Both the position numbers and the translations under genes were made by a program. DNA of 64,000 bases from Strongylocentrotus droebachiensis (lineage: Eukaryota > Echinodermata > Echinoidea > Camarodonta > Strongylocentrotidae), in contig JAVYIG010000883.1 of the NCBI GenBank assembly GCA_035222895.1, forward strand, positions 186,001-250,000, read 5' to 3'. The first letter of the stretch is position 1, and each line of letters opens with the position of its first letter. Below, in pieces: positions 32,483 through 46,281 of the stretch. The notes beneath the pieces were generated by a model. That model searched no databases and had not been told where the DNA came from. It saw nothing but the letters and a program-made list of their open reading frames with translations.

Positions 32483-33021
32483 AGTGATTCGGTAACATTG
32501 TCGAAGATTGATGAAAAAAATTGCTTAATTTTTGTACAAAATGTTACTTATTATATCCCTTCTACTGTGCTTACCCTCTGACATGCAAAAAATCCTGAAA
32601 AATGTCTCAAACCACAAATATATCTATGGTTTCTTTGTGAAGATGTCACTGTGCAACACCCTCTAACAATGATTAACAGTAAATTCTTCCAACCATTTTT
32701 GAATTTTCCCAACTGTTTTTCTAAAAAAAAGGCATTAAACAGGCTATTAAAAATCTGCCAACACTTAAATGTCTGGAATTGTATGTAGAGCCAATTTATT
32801 GCTTTGTGACGATTTACATTAACCTAAAATGTAAATAAATTTTAAAAATATAGTAGGGAAAATTAAGGATTCGATCAGATCGGTTTTTTCCAAGTTGAAT
32901 CATTAATATTGGTCCGTTTTCACTAAAATGTTTAGATTATCTTTAATTGTACATTTAGCATTGAAGTCACTACCTAAGCACTGTCCACTATGTCTTATCT
33001 GAACAATGTAACCAAGTCCCT
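32483..33021. mobile_element. TTAA-flanked AGTGATTCGG MITE (unit 2 copy)
   Basis: Duplicate of 24571-25109 with unchanged ends and right TTAA. Confidence 0.75.
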
Positions 33022-33418
33022 TTAATCAGAAGTGAAATGTTAAAATATATTTTTGATTTATTATTATTTATTTTTGTAATTAATATATATTTTTTTGTGT
33101 ATCAACATGATCAATGTAAATAATGAGCATGAATTTGTGTATTTTAAAGAAGAAATAGAAAGCACCTATTCAAACAAATCAATTACAGAAAGTACAAGCT
33201 TTCTTTTAAGTTTTTGCTGGAAACATCTATTTCTTTTCGGTGAATGAAACAGTTTTCATTTAAAGTGTATCTTGTGATATTATAATGTATAAGGCTGACT
33301 CTATACAAATATCAACTAATAAATACAAAATATTGTTACAGACTTTCTTTATGAAAATCATTGTGGAAATAGCTCAAGGCTCTTTGTCTGCGAAAGCACC
33401 CGTAACTGCATAACATAA

Positions 33419-33862
33419 GCCTCGGTCGCAAATTTCATTACGAACTGCTACGAAAGCCGTACGAACGAATTTCAGACAATGGAAAAACAGGGAGATTCGT
33501 ACGAAATTATTGTTCGTACGAACCTTAGTGAAGTTAGTGACCGTAGCATATTAAATCAAGGTTAATTTTGCTTCTAATGCCTCCGTCACAAATGCCATTA
33601 CGAACTACTACGAACGCCGTACGAATGATTTTCAAACAATGGAAATTCGGGAAGACAATGAAAAAGCAGGGAAATTCGTACGAAATTATCGTTCGTACGA
33701 ACCTTTGTGACCGTAGCATTAAGCCTCGGTCACAAATGCCATTACGAACTGCTACGAACGCCGTACGAATGGTTTTCAGACAATGGAAATTCGGGAAAAC
33801 AATGGAAAAACAGGGAGATTCGTACGAAATTATCGTTCGTACGAACCTTTGTGACCGTAGCA
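33419..33862. repeat. Triple inverted-repeat element (unit 2 copy)
   Basis: Duplicate of the three head-to-tail GCCTCGGTCACAAA elements at 25509-25952. Confidence 0.7.
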
Positions 33863-35203
33863 CAGTTTACATTATATTGATGTAAAACGGAGGAATGAAT
33901 GTCGGGAAAGGGTCTGATTTAAATAGTTCTTTTATATAAAATCGATTTACACCCTTTTTGTAAAATTATGAATAAATCTTGTTTAAAATGTTATGATATA
34001 TTGCAACACTAATCTCTAATGATATACAAGATATAGGTTTGGTAAATTATTTGTCGACTAAAGCTTATGTAAACGCGTAAGCTTGTATGTACAATTGATT
34101 TTGTCCCCATCAACCCCAGGAATGATGCTAAAACAGTACACGGCAGGCGTAGAATCTTGGATAGAAGACCAATTAGATATAAAGTAGCGTTATACAGCCG
34201 TTTCCGCAATTTTACTCAATCCGCATGTCTCTCTCCCCTATTTCTATTGCATTGACGACTTTTGTCGATGTCTTGTGTTTTGTTCGCGTTCTTCTTCTTC
34301 TTCTCATTCTTCTTCTTTTTCTTCTAGATCTTCTTCTTCTTCCCTAAAATTCTTTTTTTAGTTTTTCACGCAGTGTACGTTAGCCTTATCTAGGTCCACC
34401 CGATTCCTTTCAGATTTCGTATTCGTTATCTCTGATTTCCAACCTAGCCATCTAGCTCTTCGTTGTTCAAAAACCACTCATGTGTACCGTCCAGGCGCCA
34501 TTTTGTCAATTTCTGGTCCATTTCGAGGCCTTTCTTTCTTCCTTTGTATCTCCACTATTCTAGATACTACAGACTTCTCACAAAATCCTCTAGATAGTCC
34601 AAGAGATTTCCTTCCATCTGCGACTCATAACTTGCCCTTTGAATTGCTAATCTTCGTACTCGAAATTCAAAACCCAAATCGAATCCGTAAAAAATCTCAA
34701 AAAATCTTTAAAAATTGACCTTTTTTCTCTTATTTTTTTTTACAGTATCTTATTCTGACTATTGCACACAGCCGTGCAGAATTTCACCCTCCAGTGATTA
34801 CGCATATTATAAAGAGCGCCCTCTAAAGTACTGAAAATGGCTATCTTTCTGTAGAACAGAACGTTAACGAGATAAGTAGGTAGGCCTATATCGTATTTAA
34901 ATACAGTGTGATTCGGAGCAGAATTCAGCACATAATAGCCGACCAGGCTTAGACCCTAAGTTAAATATTCGTAATGGCTTTGGAGCTGATAGTGCGTGCT
35001 AATTCCCAGTTGTAGGTAAAGAGGCCATCCGGTGATATAGGTATCCATAAAAATAAGCTAAGGATAGTTTTTCATTATACACTGTATCGGTGGTTCCTCC
35101 AGGTCATTACATCTCTTTAGAGCCTAAATCTGTGCAAAATAAACTGAGTATACGTCCTTCTGGCTCCAAACAGACGCCTTGTTTTTAATTTGAGCGAAGC
35201 ATA

Positions 35204-37049
35204 CACTGTAAAAAATATCTGTATTTTTACAGGAAAAAAAATACAGATTTGTAACGTTTTAACTAAATACAGCAATTCGGATGTATTTTTTACATATATC
35301 CCGTAAAAGTACTTCATTTTATTGTGAGACTGATTTACATCAGAAATTTGTAATTTTAAGGCAAAATACAGGTACTAATACAGTTTGCCTGTAATTTTAC
35401 AGATCTATCTCGTAAAAATACTTCATTTTTATTGCGAAACTGACTTACATCAGAAATTTGTAATTTTAAGGCAAAATAGAGTACTAATACAGTTTGCCTG
35501 TAATTTTACAGATCTATCCCGTAAAAATACTTCATTTTCATTGTGAGACTAACTTACATCAGAAATTTGAAATTTTAAGGCAAAATAGGGTTAATTATAC
35601 AGTTTGCCTGTAATTTTAAGGCAAAATAGAGTTACTAATACAGTTTGCCTGTAATTTTACAGATGAAATTGTTTACCTAAATGTATTTTTACAGATGTCT
35701 GTATTCGTACAACGTTTTCTTAAATTGAATGGATATGGTGCAGTTTTACTTCGATGTGATTTAATTTGAATGCAGTTACTAGATTCTTTAACAAAATTCT
35801 GTTTTTATAATGTCGTTTTGATTGGACAGCATTTTACATTTCATGAAACTTATTTCACATATACTGTAGCATATTTACAGATTCCGTTTTCCAACTTTAA
35901 AATCCCAGACATGATTTCGAATAATTAGGCGTTACGAAGTAGAATAATTAAATTAAACGAGATTTAAAAGAAATGTAATATTGAAGTTTAATTTATATTC
36001 TACGAAGTATAAGCCTAATATGAGGAATCATGTCCCTCCCTGATTGAATGTTTTGTCAGTGTGACTATTAATACAATTGATTTTGTTGTCTTTTTCCCGC
36101 CCTTCTTTGCATGATTGAATGAGCATTTTGTCTTTGAATACTGATGCACGTGGCTTTGAGTGGGCTTCTTATACATGATGCGGAGGATGCTCATTTGCAT
36201 ATGAATGAAGTCCCAGAGACTTTGAATGTGTACTATATTTCTACATTCATGCTGTAAAATTACATGGTGGTGTAAAAAAATAAAACAAAATTGGGTCAAA
36301 TACAAATACACAAAAAGGTACTTCCACACCAAAGGGAGGCGAGTTGACTCAGTCGGTTAAGCGTCCGTCTGTCGAACTAAGATCCCGGGTTCGACTCCCA
36401 CCCAAGCGGATGACTGAAATCTGCGTTGTGTGTTAACGTGCCCCCTCCCTTGTTCATAGACGCAGGTTATGTCAAGTGGAAAACACTCCGTCCGTCAAAT
36501 AGGACGTTAAATGGAGGCCCCGTGTAGAGAAGAGTCACTACCTTTGCACGTTAAGAACCCACTGCACTATTCGTATAAGAGTAGGGGGAAACCCCGGTGT
36601 AGTGGTCCACCTGCACACCCCCAGTATAGTACGATAATACTCTGTAAAGAGGTCTGTACTCAAAAGGAAGAAGGGAAAGCTGTAAACCAAATTAACAAAC
36701 ATTTGTATTTTACAACGTTTTTGTACTATATTTTTACATTCATTCTGTACAATTACATGGTGGTGTAAACAAACAAAACTAAATTGCTTCAAATACAAAT
36801 ACACAAAAAGGTACTTCCACACCAAAGCTGTAAACCAAATTAACAAACATATGTATTTATACAACATTTTTGTACTATGTTTTTACATTCATTCTGGTGT
36901 AATTTTAATCAACATACAATTTGTAAAAGAAAATACATGACATGTTTGTAGGAGAAAATAACAACCAATCTGTATTTTTACAACATAATTTATGGCGACT
37001 CTGCTGACAGCAGATTTGCTGTAAAATTACAGAGATTTTTTTTACAGTG
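35204..37049. mobile_element. TA-flanked CACTGTAAAAAA element (unit 2 copy)
   Basis: Duplicate of 27294-29140, one A shorter in the left terminal region. The switch from unit-3-like to unit-1-like markers falls mostly within this element. Confidence 0.85.
36335..36675 (+). mobile_element. tRNA-derived SINE (unit 2 copy)
   Basis: Duplicate of 28426-28766 with the same B box and AAAG flanks. Confidence 0.75.
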
Positions 37050-38372
37050 TACCATTACAAGTGAATGCCACTTTGGTTATGAGCCGCCCGATACTCAGTG
37101 GTTAGCTTTACTCACTATGAAACCCTCACCTTCACCCACACTCCATACACAGACCCACACTAACACTAGGGCTCACGGTCATTTATTTTGTGTCAGGACA
37201 ATTCTGGGAGCGGCTATGAGCACAAAATATTATCCAATTTCAATAGAGTTATTGACGATACAACTAACATTATAATCTAATTGAATTATCCATCACCCGA
37301 TCAGCTTTAGGGATATTACTTTATATTCAATATGGGATAACTAATTTCAGGTCAAGCATTCATATTTTTTACATTCTCACATAAGCCTTTTTGTTGCATG
37401 AAGAGGTGGTGAACACTTTTGAAAGTCCCGATGAGCCTATCGATGCAAATGCTCCTCAAGTTAAAAACGGACGTTCATGGCTTAGATTAACATTCTTCCT
37501 TTGTGGATAGAATTACTCCAGGGACTCCATGAGAAACAGATCGATTACGTTCTATCTTTTCATCATGTGACCTATGTATTACACCACAAAATTTCTTAGT
37601 TCTAATTTTCAAATTTCCTGACCGGGTTCAATTGATTAGACATGATCCATCATGTAGTCTAATTTTTTTTTTTTTTAATATCATTTACACACTAATTACT
37701 GGGTATGACAGTTTACAGATGATTAATCTGGACAGAATAATTCGTGCCACCCCTAATCACAGAACTAACAACTGCACAAAGCGCAGATTCTTCATAACCA
37801 AAAACCTAACACACGCTAACGTAACCATGATGAGTTGGTGACAGATGTATTGTTGTTCTCCCATGAGCAAGTTTGCTTTGAGACAAAACAATTTGTTTGA
37901 CGAAAATGAAGAGAGCTAATTTCACATCAGTGGCCCCTTGAGTGGTCACTTCTCTGTGTGAAACTAAAATTAAATTGTCAGTCACTTTCCACCATCTAAT
38001 ATTTTTTATCAAGGTTGTTAATTCAGAGCAGTAGCTTCAGATCATGTTGAGCCCACATTTGAAACAGAAGTAATAGTGATTCAACTTGTACATTGTCGCT
38101 TAAAAAAATCGTATCCGATACGCAAAATGTCACTTGCTTAGATTTAGATCAACAAAAATCTACATTTCTGTCAACGGAATGGTCAACTTCAGTTGCATTC
38201 CTCAGACTCGGCCGTGAATACCAGTTTTTACCAACGACTTCAACTTGGAGCCACCGGCTCTTTTACAATAAATCGACTGACTAGCCTGTAGAATTCCTAA
38301 CTGGTAGAATTGATCGAGACAGGCACCTACATCGTTTTTCTGATGCATACTGCATCAACGCAGGCAGCTGAA
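37050..38372 (+). promoter_or_regulatory. Distal flank and upstream block of receptor C
   Basis: Duplicate of 29143-30464, one T shorter in the T run near 37670. Same conserved segments and ACAATAAATCGACTGAC before the ATG. Confidence 0.45.
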
Positions 38373-39383
38373 ATGGCAAAAGGCGGGGTTGTTGCCGGCA
38401 GTATAATCATGACTACTATGAATATTGTTTTAAACACGATCGTTCTGCTTGTTATTAGACGCCAAAAGGAGCTTCAAGAATATATGCGAGTTCTTTACCA
38501 GATACTTGCTGTATCGGAAATGATTCTAGGAAGCACTTGGAACCTATGGAACATGTTCTGGACCCGAGGTTCCAACGAGAAGATTTGTACTATCGTAAGT
38601 ATGACATTCCCCTTTGTGCATCAGGTGTCTGTAATATCTGCAATGGCTTGTCTCAGTGGGACCTGTTTCAATCTTTATCTTCTCATCACGAGGCCTTTAC
38701 GCTATTATACGATTGTAACAAGAACCCGATTCTACACCACCGTTGCCTCCACATTCTTGGTGACTTTACTAATCTGTGGAATATATTTGCCTATTCCTGA
38801 TTCACCTTTTGTCAAACTGATGGTTGAACGTTGCGTAGCGCGTGACAACGGCGTAAAGAATGAGTGGACTTCAATCGTTCACACAGTTATTCAAATCGTT
38901 CCGATTTGCGTGACAATACTTTTTACAACAATATTATATATCAGACTGCTGGTCATCGCATGCCAAGTCAATAAGGTGTTAGCCGTTCCTGAGAACCCTC
39001 GTGCCCCTGCCAACAATGTTAACATGGAGAATCGCAATCACTCTCCAGAAGACAGTGGTCGCAGTGACACGCCAAGAAATCTGCAAATTCGCATTGTTAG
39101 GAACGACAACGTAAATCTTGTTCGGTCGCGCAAAAGAGGGTTGAAAGGTTTCGTTACAGTATTTCTTTTAACAGGTACGTTCTATTTTTCATGGCTGCCT
39201 TACGTCGTCTCATACGTAATACCATTAAATTCTACACTAACTATAACGATCCTGGACATTTTATCAGGGACCAGTGCATGCTTACAACCGGTGATCTACC
39301 TGTTGACCAACGCCGAAGCGAGATGCATGTGCTTGGAAGCTCTCCGTCGGTGCTTCAAGCAAATGACATGTAAGAAAGTTTGA
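38373..39383 (+). CDS. Intact chimeric receptor C, protein-identical to receptor B
   Basis: Single exon, 336 codons, same start context and motifs as the 30.5-kb gene and no amino-acid difference from it. Like that gene it combines a receptor-D-like 5' half with a receptor-A-like 3' half, so it descends from the same exchange and was copied again. ATTAAA at 39493-39498. Identity across coding, intronic-like flank and transposons means either a very recent duplication, ongoing homogenisation, or a repeat introduced in assembly. Confidence 0.85.
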   Translation: MAKGGVVAGSIIMTTMNIVLNTIVLLVIRRQKELQEYMRVLYQILAVSEMILGSTWNLWNMFWTRGSNEKICTIVSMTFPFVHQVSVISAMACLSGTCFNLYLLITRPLRYYTIVTRTRFYTTVASTFLVTLLICGIYLPIPDSPFVKLMVERCVARDNGVKNEWTSIVHTVIQIVPICVTILFTTILYIRLLVIACQVNKVLAVPENPRAPANNVNMENRNHSPEDSGRSDTPRNLQIRIVRNDNVNLVRSRKRGLKGFVTVFLLTGTFYFSWLPYVVSYVIPLNSTLTITILDILSGTSACLQPVIYLLTNAEARCMCLEALRRCFKQMTCKKV

Positions 39384-39854
39384 TTTTTTGAGATCGAGTT
39401 CGTTGCAAAAGAATCCTCTGAAATCAAGACGAAATGGCCCATTGAAAACTGGGTACTTGACTTATACTGAGCGTCTCCATCAAGCTTCGACAATTAAACT
39501 TGCAATGATCCTATCATGTATATATGTAATTAAACATGTATATTAACACTTCAATTATGTTTAACCATGCAATACAAATTGTTGACATATTTTAGAAGGT
39601 CTTCATATTTGGAGGATTGAATTAAATCAGATAAAAATAGTTTCGTTTTCGAAAGACGTTATTTGCAATGTGAAGTGTTTTACATATATGATTTTTAAAC
39701 TTCCCTTATAATTCTTAGGTGTGATAATGATATATGATATTTTTTATTCATGATACTATATTTTAAATCAAACCCCTATTTGCAATTGCTAACATCAAAA
39801 ATACAAATTATGTCTGTGAAACCTGAAGAAGATTCATTATCAAGTACGCTTTAA

Positions 39855-40386
39855 AGGTACTATATCCCTTTTGCAGCCAACATCAAATTCTGTAGAACTT
39901 TGCAGGAATTATGAATATGTCATGTATGTCCTATATGTGAAATTTAAACATGAGCAGTGTCCTAATATTCAAATTATGCAAGGAAACCCGTTTACTTGCT
40001 AGACTTCACTGTCAGACACTATTGAGTGAGTGACTGGCTTTTTTCTTCTTTGGTAATAACATACATAACATGAGCTGTAAAGGGTACATGAGCATTTGTC
40101 TACATCAATAACCCACATCTTGTGATGGCCAAAATTAAACTGATTGAATCTTTGCGCAGCATTAAACGTATGACCATTCGGTACAATGGTCTGAAAATCA
40201 AGACTATTACTTATTGGCTCTTTAGCTCCTAAGTCGATTTGACAACGAATAGGCGTTATTTTCCCACTTGAAGACATTTTCAAGCCCCACCTTTTTTAGG
40301 GAAGTTCTAAATTAGTATTATCTTTCAAATACCGTTGGAATTTAACCTTTTCATTTTTGTTGGCCTGCACATGGGAAATAGTACCT
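39855..40386. mobile_element. TTAA-flanked AGGTACTAT MITE (unit 3 copy)
   Basis: Duplicate of 24035-24566 with TTAA at 39851-39854 and 40387-40390. Confidence 0.8.
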
Positions 40387-40390
40387 TTAA

Positions 40391-40929
40391 AGTGATTCGG
40401 TAACATTGTCGAAGATTGATGAAAAAAATTGCTTAATTTTTGTACAAAATGTTACTTATTATATCCCTTCTACTGTGCTTACCCTCTGACATGCAAAAAA
40501 TCCTGAAAAATGTCTCAAACCACAAATATATCTATGGTTTCTTTGTGAAGATGTCACTGTGCAACACCCTCTAACAATGATTAACAGTAAATTCTTCCAA
40601 CCATTTTTGAATTTTCCCAACTGTTTTTCTAAAAAAAAGGCATTAAACAGGCTATTAAAAATCTGCCAACACTTAAATGTCTGGAATTGTATGTAGAGCC
40701 AATTTATTGCTTTGTGACGATTTACATTAACCTAAAATGTAAATAAATTTTAAAAATATAGTAGGGAAAATTAAGGATTCGATCAGATCGGTTTTTTCCA
40801 AGTTGAATCATTAATATTGGTCCGTTTTCACTAAAATGTTTAGATTATCTTTAATTGTACATTTAGCATTGAAGTCACTACCTAAGCACTGTCCACTATG
40901 TCTTATCTGAACAATGTAACCAAGTCCCT
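40391..40929. mobile_element. TTAA-flanked AGTGATTCGG MITE (unit 3 copy)
   Basis: Duplicate of 24571-25109 with unchanged ends. Confidence 0.75.
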
Positions 40930-41326
40930 TTAATCAGAAGTGAAATGTTAAAATATATTTTTGATTTATTATTATTTATTTTTGTAATTAATATATATTT
41001 TTTTGTGTATCAACATGATCAATGTAAATAATGAGCATGAATTTGTGTATTTTAAAGAAGAAATAGAAAGCACCTATTCAAACAAATCAATTACAGAAAG
41101 TACAAGCTTTCTTTTAAGTTTTTGCTGGAAACATCTATTTCTTTTCGGTGAATGAAACAGTTTTCATTTAAAGTGTATCTTGTGATATTATAATGTATAA
41201 GGCTGACTCTATACAAATATCAACTAATAAATACAAAATATTGTTACAGACTTTCTTTATGAAAATCATTGTGGAAATAGCTCAAGGCTCTTTGTCTGCG
41301 AAAGCACCCGTAACTGCATAACATAA

Positions 41327-41770
41327 GCCTCGGTCGCAAATTTCATTACGAACTGCTACGAAAGCCGTACGAACGAATTTCAGACAATGGAAAAACAGGG
41401 AGATTCGTACGAAATTATTGTTCGTACGAACCTTAGTGAAGTTAGTGACCGTAGCATATTAAATCAAGGTTAATTTTGCTTCTAATGCCTCCGTCACAAA
41501 TGCCATTACGAACTACTACGAACGCCGTACGAATGATTTTCAAACAATGGAAATTCGGGAAGACAATGAAAAAGCAGGGAAATTCGTACGAAATTATCGT
41601 TCGTACGAACCTTTGTGACCGTAGCATTAAGCCTCGGTCACAAATGCCATTACGAACTGCTACGAACGCCGTACGAATGGTTTTCAGACAATGGAAATTC
41701 GGGAAAACAATGGAAAAACAGGGAGATTCGTACGAAATTATCGTTCGTACGAACCTTTGTGACCGTAGCA
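41327..41770. repeat. Triple inverted-repeat element (unit 3 copy)
   Basis: Duplicate of 25509-25952. Confidence 0.7.
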
Positions 41771-43111
41771 CAGTTTACATTATATTGATGTAAAACGGAG
41801 GAATGAATGTCGGGAAAGGGTCTGATTTAAATAGTTCTTTTATATAAAATCGATTTACACCCTTTTTGTAAAATTATGAATAAATCTTGTTTAAAATGTT
41901 ATGATATATTGCAACACTAATCTCTAATGATATACAAGATATAGGTTTGGTAAATTATTTGTCGACTAAAGCTTATGTAAACGCGTAAGCTTGTATGTAC
42001 AATTGATTTTGTCCCCATCAACCCCAGGAATGATGCTAAAACAGTACACGGCAGGCGTAGAATCTTGGATAGAAGACCAATTAGATATAAAGTAGCGTTA
42101 TACAGCCGTTTCCGCAATTTTACTCAATCCGCATGTCTCTCTCCCCTATTTCTATTGCATTGACGACTTTTGTCGATGTCTTGTGTTTTGTTCGCGTTCT
42201 TCTTCTTCTTCTCATTCTTCTTCTTTTTCTTCTAGATCTTCTTCTTCTTCCCTAAAATTCTTTTTTTAGTTTTTCACGCAGTGTACGTTAGCCTTATCTA
42301 GGTCCACCCGATTCCTTTCAGATTTCGTATTCGTTATCTCTGATTTCCAACCTAGCCATCTAGCTCTTCGTTGTTCAAAAACCACTCATGTGTACCGTCC
42401 AGGCGCCATTTTGTCAATTTCTGGTCCATTTCGAGGCCTTTCTTTCTTCCTTTGTATCTCCACTATTCTAGATACTACAGACTTCTCACAAAATCCTCTA
42501 GATAGTCCAAGAGATTTCCTTCCATCTGCGACTCATAACTTGCCCTTTGAATTGCTAATCTTCGTACTCGAAATTCAAAACCCAAATCGAATCCGTAAAA
42601 AATCTCAAAAAATCTTTAAAAATTGACCTTTTTTCTCTTATTTTTTTTTACAGTATCTTATTCTGACTATTGCACACAGCCGTGCAGAATTTCACCCTCC
42701 AGTGATTACGCATATTATAAAGAGCGCCCTCTAAAGTACTGAAAATGGCTATCTTTCTGTAGAACAGAACGTTAACGAGATAAGTAGGTAGGCCTATATC
42801 GTATTTAAATACAGTGTGATTCGGAGCAGAATTCAGCACATAATAGCCGACCAGGCTTAGACCCTAAGTTAAATATTCGTAATGGCTTTGGAGCTGATAG
42901 TGCGTGCTAATTCCCAGTTGTAGGTAAAGAGGCCATCCGGTGATATAGGTATCCATAAAAATAAGCTAAGGATAGTTTTTCATTATACACTGTATCGGTG
43001 GTTCCTCCAGGTCATTACATCTCTTTAGAGCCTAAATCTGTGCAAAATAAACTGAGTATACGTCCTTCTGGCTCCAAACAGACGCCTTGTTTTTAATTTG
43101 AGCGAAGCATA

Positions 43112-44957
43112 CACTGTAAAAAATATCTGTATTTTTACAGGAAAAAAAATACAGATTTGTAACGTTTTAACTAAATACAGCAATTCGGATGTATTTTTTA
43201 CATATATCCCGTAAAAGTACTTCATTTTATTGTGAGACTGATTTACATCAGAAATTTGTAATTTTAAGGCAAAATACAGGTACTAATACAGTTTGCCTGT
43301 AATTTTACAGATCTATCTCGTAAAAATACTTCATTTTTATTGCGAAACTGACTTACATCAGAAATTTGTAATTTTAAGGCAAAATAGAGTACTAATACAG
43401 TTTGCCTGTAATTTTACAGATCTATCCCGTAAAAATACTTCATTTTCATTGTGAGACTAACTTACATCAGAAATTTGAAATTTTAAGGCAAAATAGGGTT
43501 AATTATACAGTTTGCCTGTAATTTTAAGGCAAAATAGAGTTACTAATACAGTTTGCCTGTAATTTTACAGATGAAATTGTTTACCTAAATGTATTTTTAC
43601 AGATGTCTGTATTCGTACAACGTTTTCTTAAATTGAATGGATATGGTGCAGTTTTACTTCGATGTGATTTAATTTGAATGCAGTTACTAGATTCTTTAAC
43701 AAAATTCTGTTTTTATAATGTCGTTTTGATTGGACAGCATTTTACATTTCATGAAACTTATTTCACATATACTGTAGCATATTTACAGATTCCGTTTTCC
43801 AACTTTAAAATCCCAGACATGATTTCGAATAATTAGGCGTTACGAAGTAGAATAATTAAATTAAACGAGATTTAAAAGAAATGTAATATTGAAGTTTAAT
43901 TTATATTCTACGAAGTATAAGCCTAATATGAGGAATCATGTCCCTCCCTGATTGAATGTTTTGTCAGTGTGACTATTAATACAATTGATTTTGTTGTCTT
44001 TTTCCCGCCCTTCTTTGCATGATTGAATGAGCATTTTGTCTTTGAATACTGATGCACGTGGCTTTGAGTGGGCTTCTTATACATGATGCGGAGGATGCTC
44101 ATTTGCATATGAATGAAGTCCCAGAGACTTTGAATGTGTACTATATTTCTACATTCATGCTGTAAAATTACATGGTGGTGTAAAAAAATAAAACAAAATT
44201 GGGTCAAATACAAATACACAAAAAGGTACTTCCACACCAAAGGGAGGCGAGTTGACTCAGTCGGTTAAGCGTCCGTCTGTCGAACTAAGATCCCGGGTTC
44301 GACTCCCACCCAAGCGGATGACTGAAATCTGCGTTGTGTGTTAACGTGCCCCCTCCCTTGTTCATAGACGCAGGTTATGTCAAGTGGAAAACACTCCGTC
44401 CGTCAAATAGGACGTTAAATGGAGGCCCCGTGTAGAGAAGAGTCACTACCTTTGCACGTTAAGAACCCACTGCACTATTCGTATAAGAGTAGGGGGAAAC
44501 CCCGGTGTAGTGGTCCACCTGCACACCCCCAGTATAGTACGATAATACTCTGTAAAGAGGTCTGTACTCAAAAGGAAGAAGGGAAAGCTGTAAACCAAAT
44601 TAACAAACATTTGTATTTTACAACGTTTTTGTACTATATTTTTACATTCATTCTGTACAATTACATGGTGGTGTAAACAAACAAAACTAAATTGCTTCAA
44701 ATACAAATACACAAAAAGGTACTTCCACACCAAAGCTGTAAACCAAATTAACAAACATATGTATTTATACAACATTTTTGTACTATGTTTTTACATTCAT
44801 TCTGGTGTAATTTTAATCAACATACAATTTGTAAAAGAAAATACATGACATGTTTGTAGGAGAAAATAACAACCAATCTGTATTTTTACAACATAATTTA
44901 TGGCGACTCTGCTGACAGCAGATTTGCTGTAAAATTACAGAGATTTTTTTTACAGTG
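43112..44957. mobile_element. TA-flanked CACTGTAAAAAA element (unit 3 copy)
   Basis: Duplicate of 27294-29140 with the same TA flanks and internal 109-base repeats. Confidence 0.85.
44243..44583 (+). mobile_element. tRNA-derived SINE (unit 3 copy)
   Basis: Duplicate of 28426-28766. Confidence 0.75.
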
Positions 44958-46281
44958 TACCATTACAAGTGAATGCCACTTTGGTTATGAGCCGCCCGAT
45001 ACTCAGTGGTTAGCTTTACTCACTATGAAACCCTCACCTTCACCCACACTCCATACACAGACCCACACTAACACTAGGGCTCACGATCATTTATTTTGTG
45101 TCAGGACAATTCTGGGAGCGGCTATGAGCACAAAATATTATCCAATTTCAATAGAGTTATTGACGATACAACTAACATTATAATCTAATTGAATTATCCA
45201 TCACCCGATCAGCTTTAGGGATATTACTTTATATTCAATATGGGATAACTAATTTCAGGTCAAGCATTCATATTTTTTACATTCTCACATAAGCCTTTTT
45301 GTTGCATGAAGAGGTGGTGAACACTTTTGAAAGTCCCGATGAGCCTATCGATGCAAATGCTCCTCAAGTTAAAAACGGACGTTCATGGCTTAGATTAACA
45401 TTCTTCCTTTGTGGATAGAATTACTCCAGGGACTCCATGAGAAACAGATCGATTACGTTCTATCTTTTCATCATGTGACCTATGTATTACACCACAAAAT
45501 TTCTTAGTTCTAATTTTCAAATTTCCTGACCGGGTTCAATTGATTAGACATGATCCATCATGTAGTCTAATTTTTTTTTTTTTTTAATATCATTTACACA
45601 CTAATTACTGGGTATGACAGTTTACAGATGATTAATCTGGACAGAATAATTCGTGCCTCCCCTAATCACAGAACTAACAACTGCACAAAGCGCAGATTCT
45701 TCATAACCAAAAACCTAACACACGCTAACGTAACCATGATGAGTTGGTGACAGATGTATTGTTGTTCTCCCATGAGCAAGTTTGCTTTGAGACGAAACAA
45801 ATTGTTTGACGAAAATGAAGAGAGCTAATTTCACATCAGTGGCCCCTTGAGTGGTCACTTCTCTGTGTGAAACTAAAATTAAATTGTCAGTCACTTTCCA
45901 CCATCTAATATTTTTTATCAAGGTTGTTAATTCAGAGCAGTAGCTTCAGATCATGTTGAGCCCACATTTGAAACAGAAGTAATAGTGATTCAACTTGTAC
46001 ATTGTCGCTTAAAAAAATCGTATCCGATACGCAAAATGTCACTTGCTTAGATTTAGATCAACAAAAATCTACATTTCTGTCAACGGAATGGTCAACTTCA
46101 GTTGCATTCCTCAGACTCGGCCGTGAATACCAGTTTTTACCGACGACTTCAACTTGGAGCCACCGGCTCTTTTACAATAAATCGACTGACTAGCCTGTAG
46201 AATTCCTAACTGGTAGAATTGATCGAGACAGGCACCTGCATCGTTTTTCTGATGCATACTGCATCAACGCAGGCAGCTGAA
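44958..46281 (+). promoter_or_regulatory. Distal flank and upstream block of receptor D
   Basis: Same layout as 29143-30464 but with private substitutions. As the presumed right parent, this version should be closest to the sequence that donated the 5' halves of receptors B and C. Confidence 0.45.

Larger units (their letters stand above)
30782..38689. repeat. Tandem duplication unit 2 (7908 bp)
   Basis: Left part agrees with unit 3 (30927, 31736, 32160, small indel near 33117, eight A at about 35241); right part agrees with unit 1 (37178 G, and the CCACCCCT and GACAAAAC sites further right). The switch lies between about 35242 and 37177. This mosaic is expected if unit 2 arose by unequal exchange between units 1 and 3. 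Confidence 0.85.
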
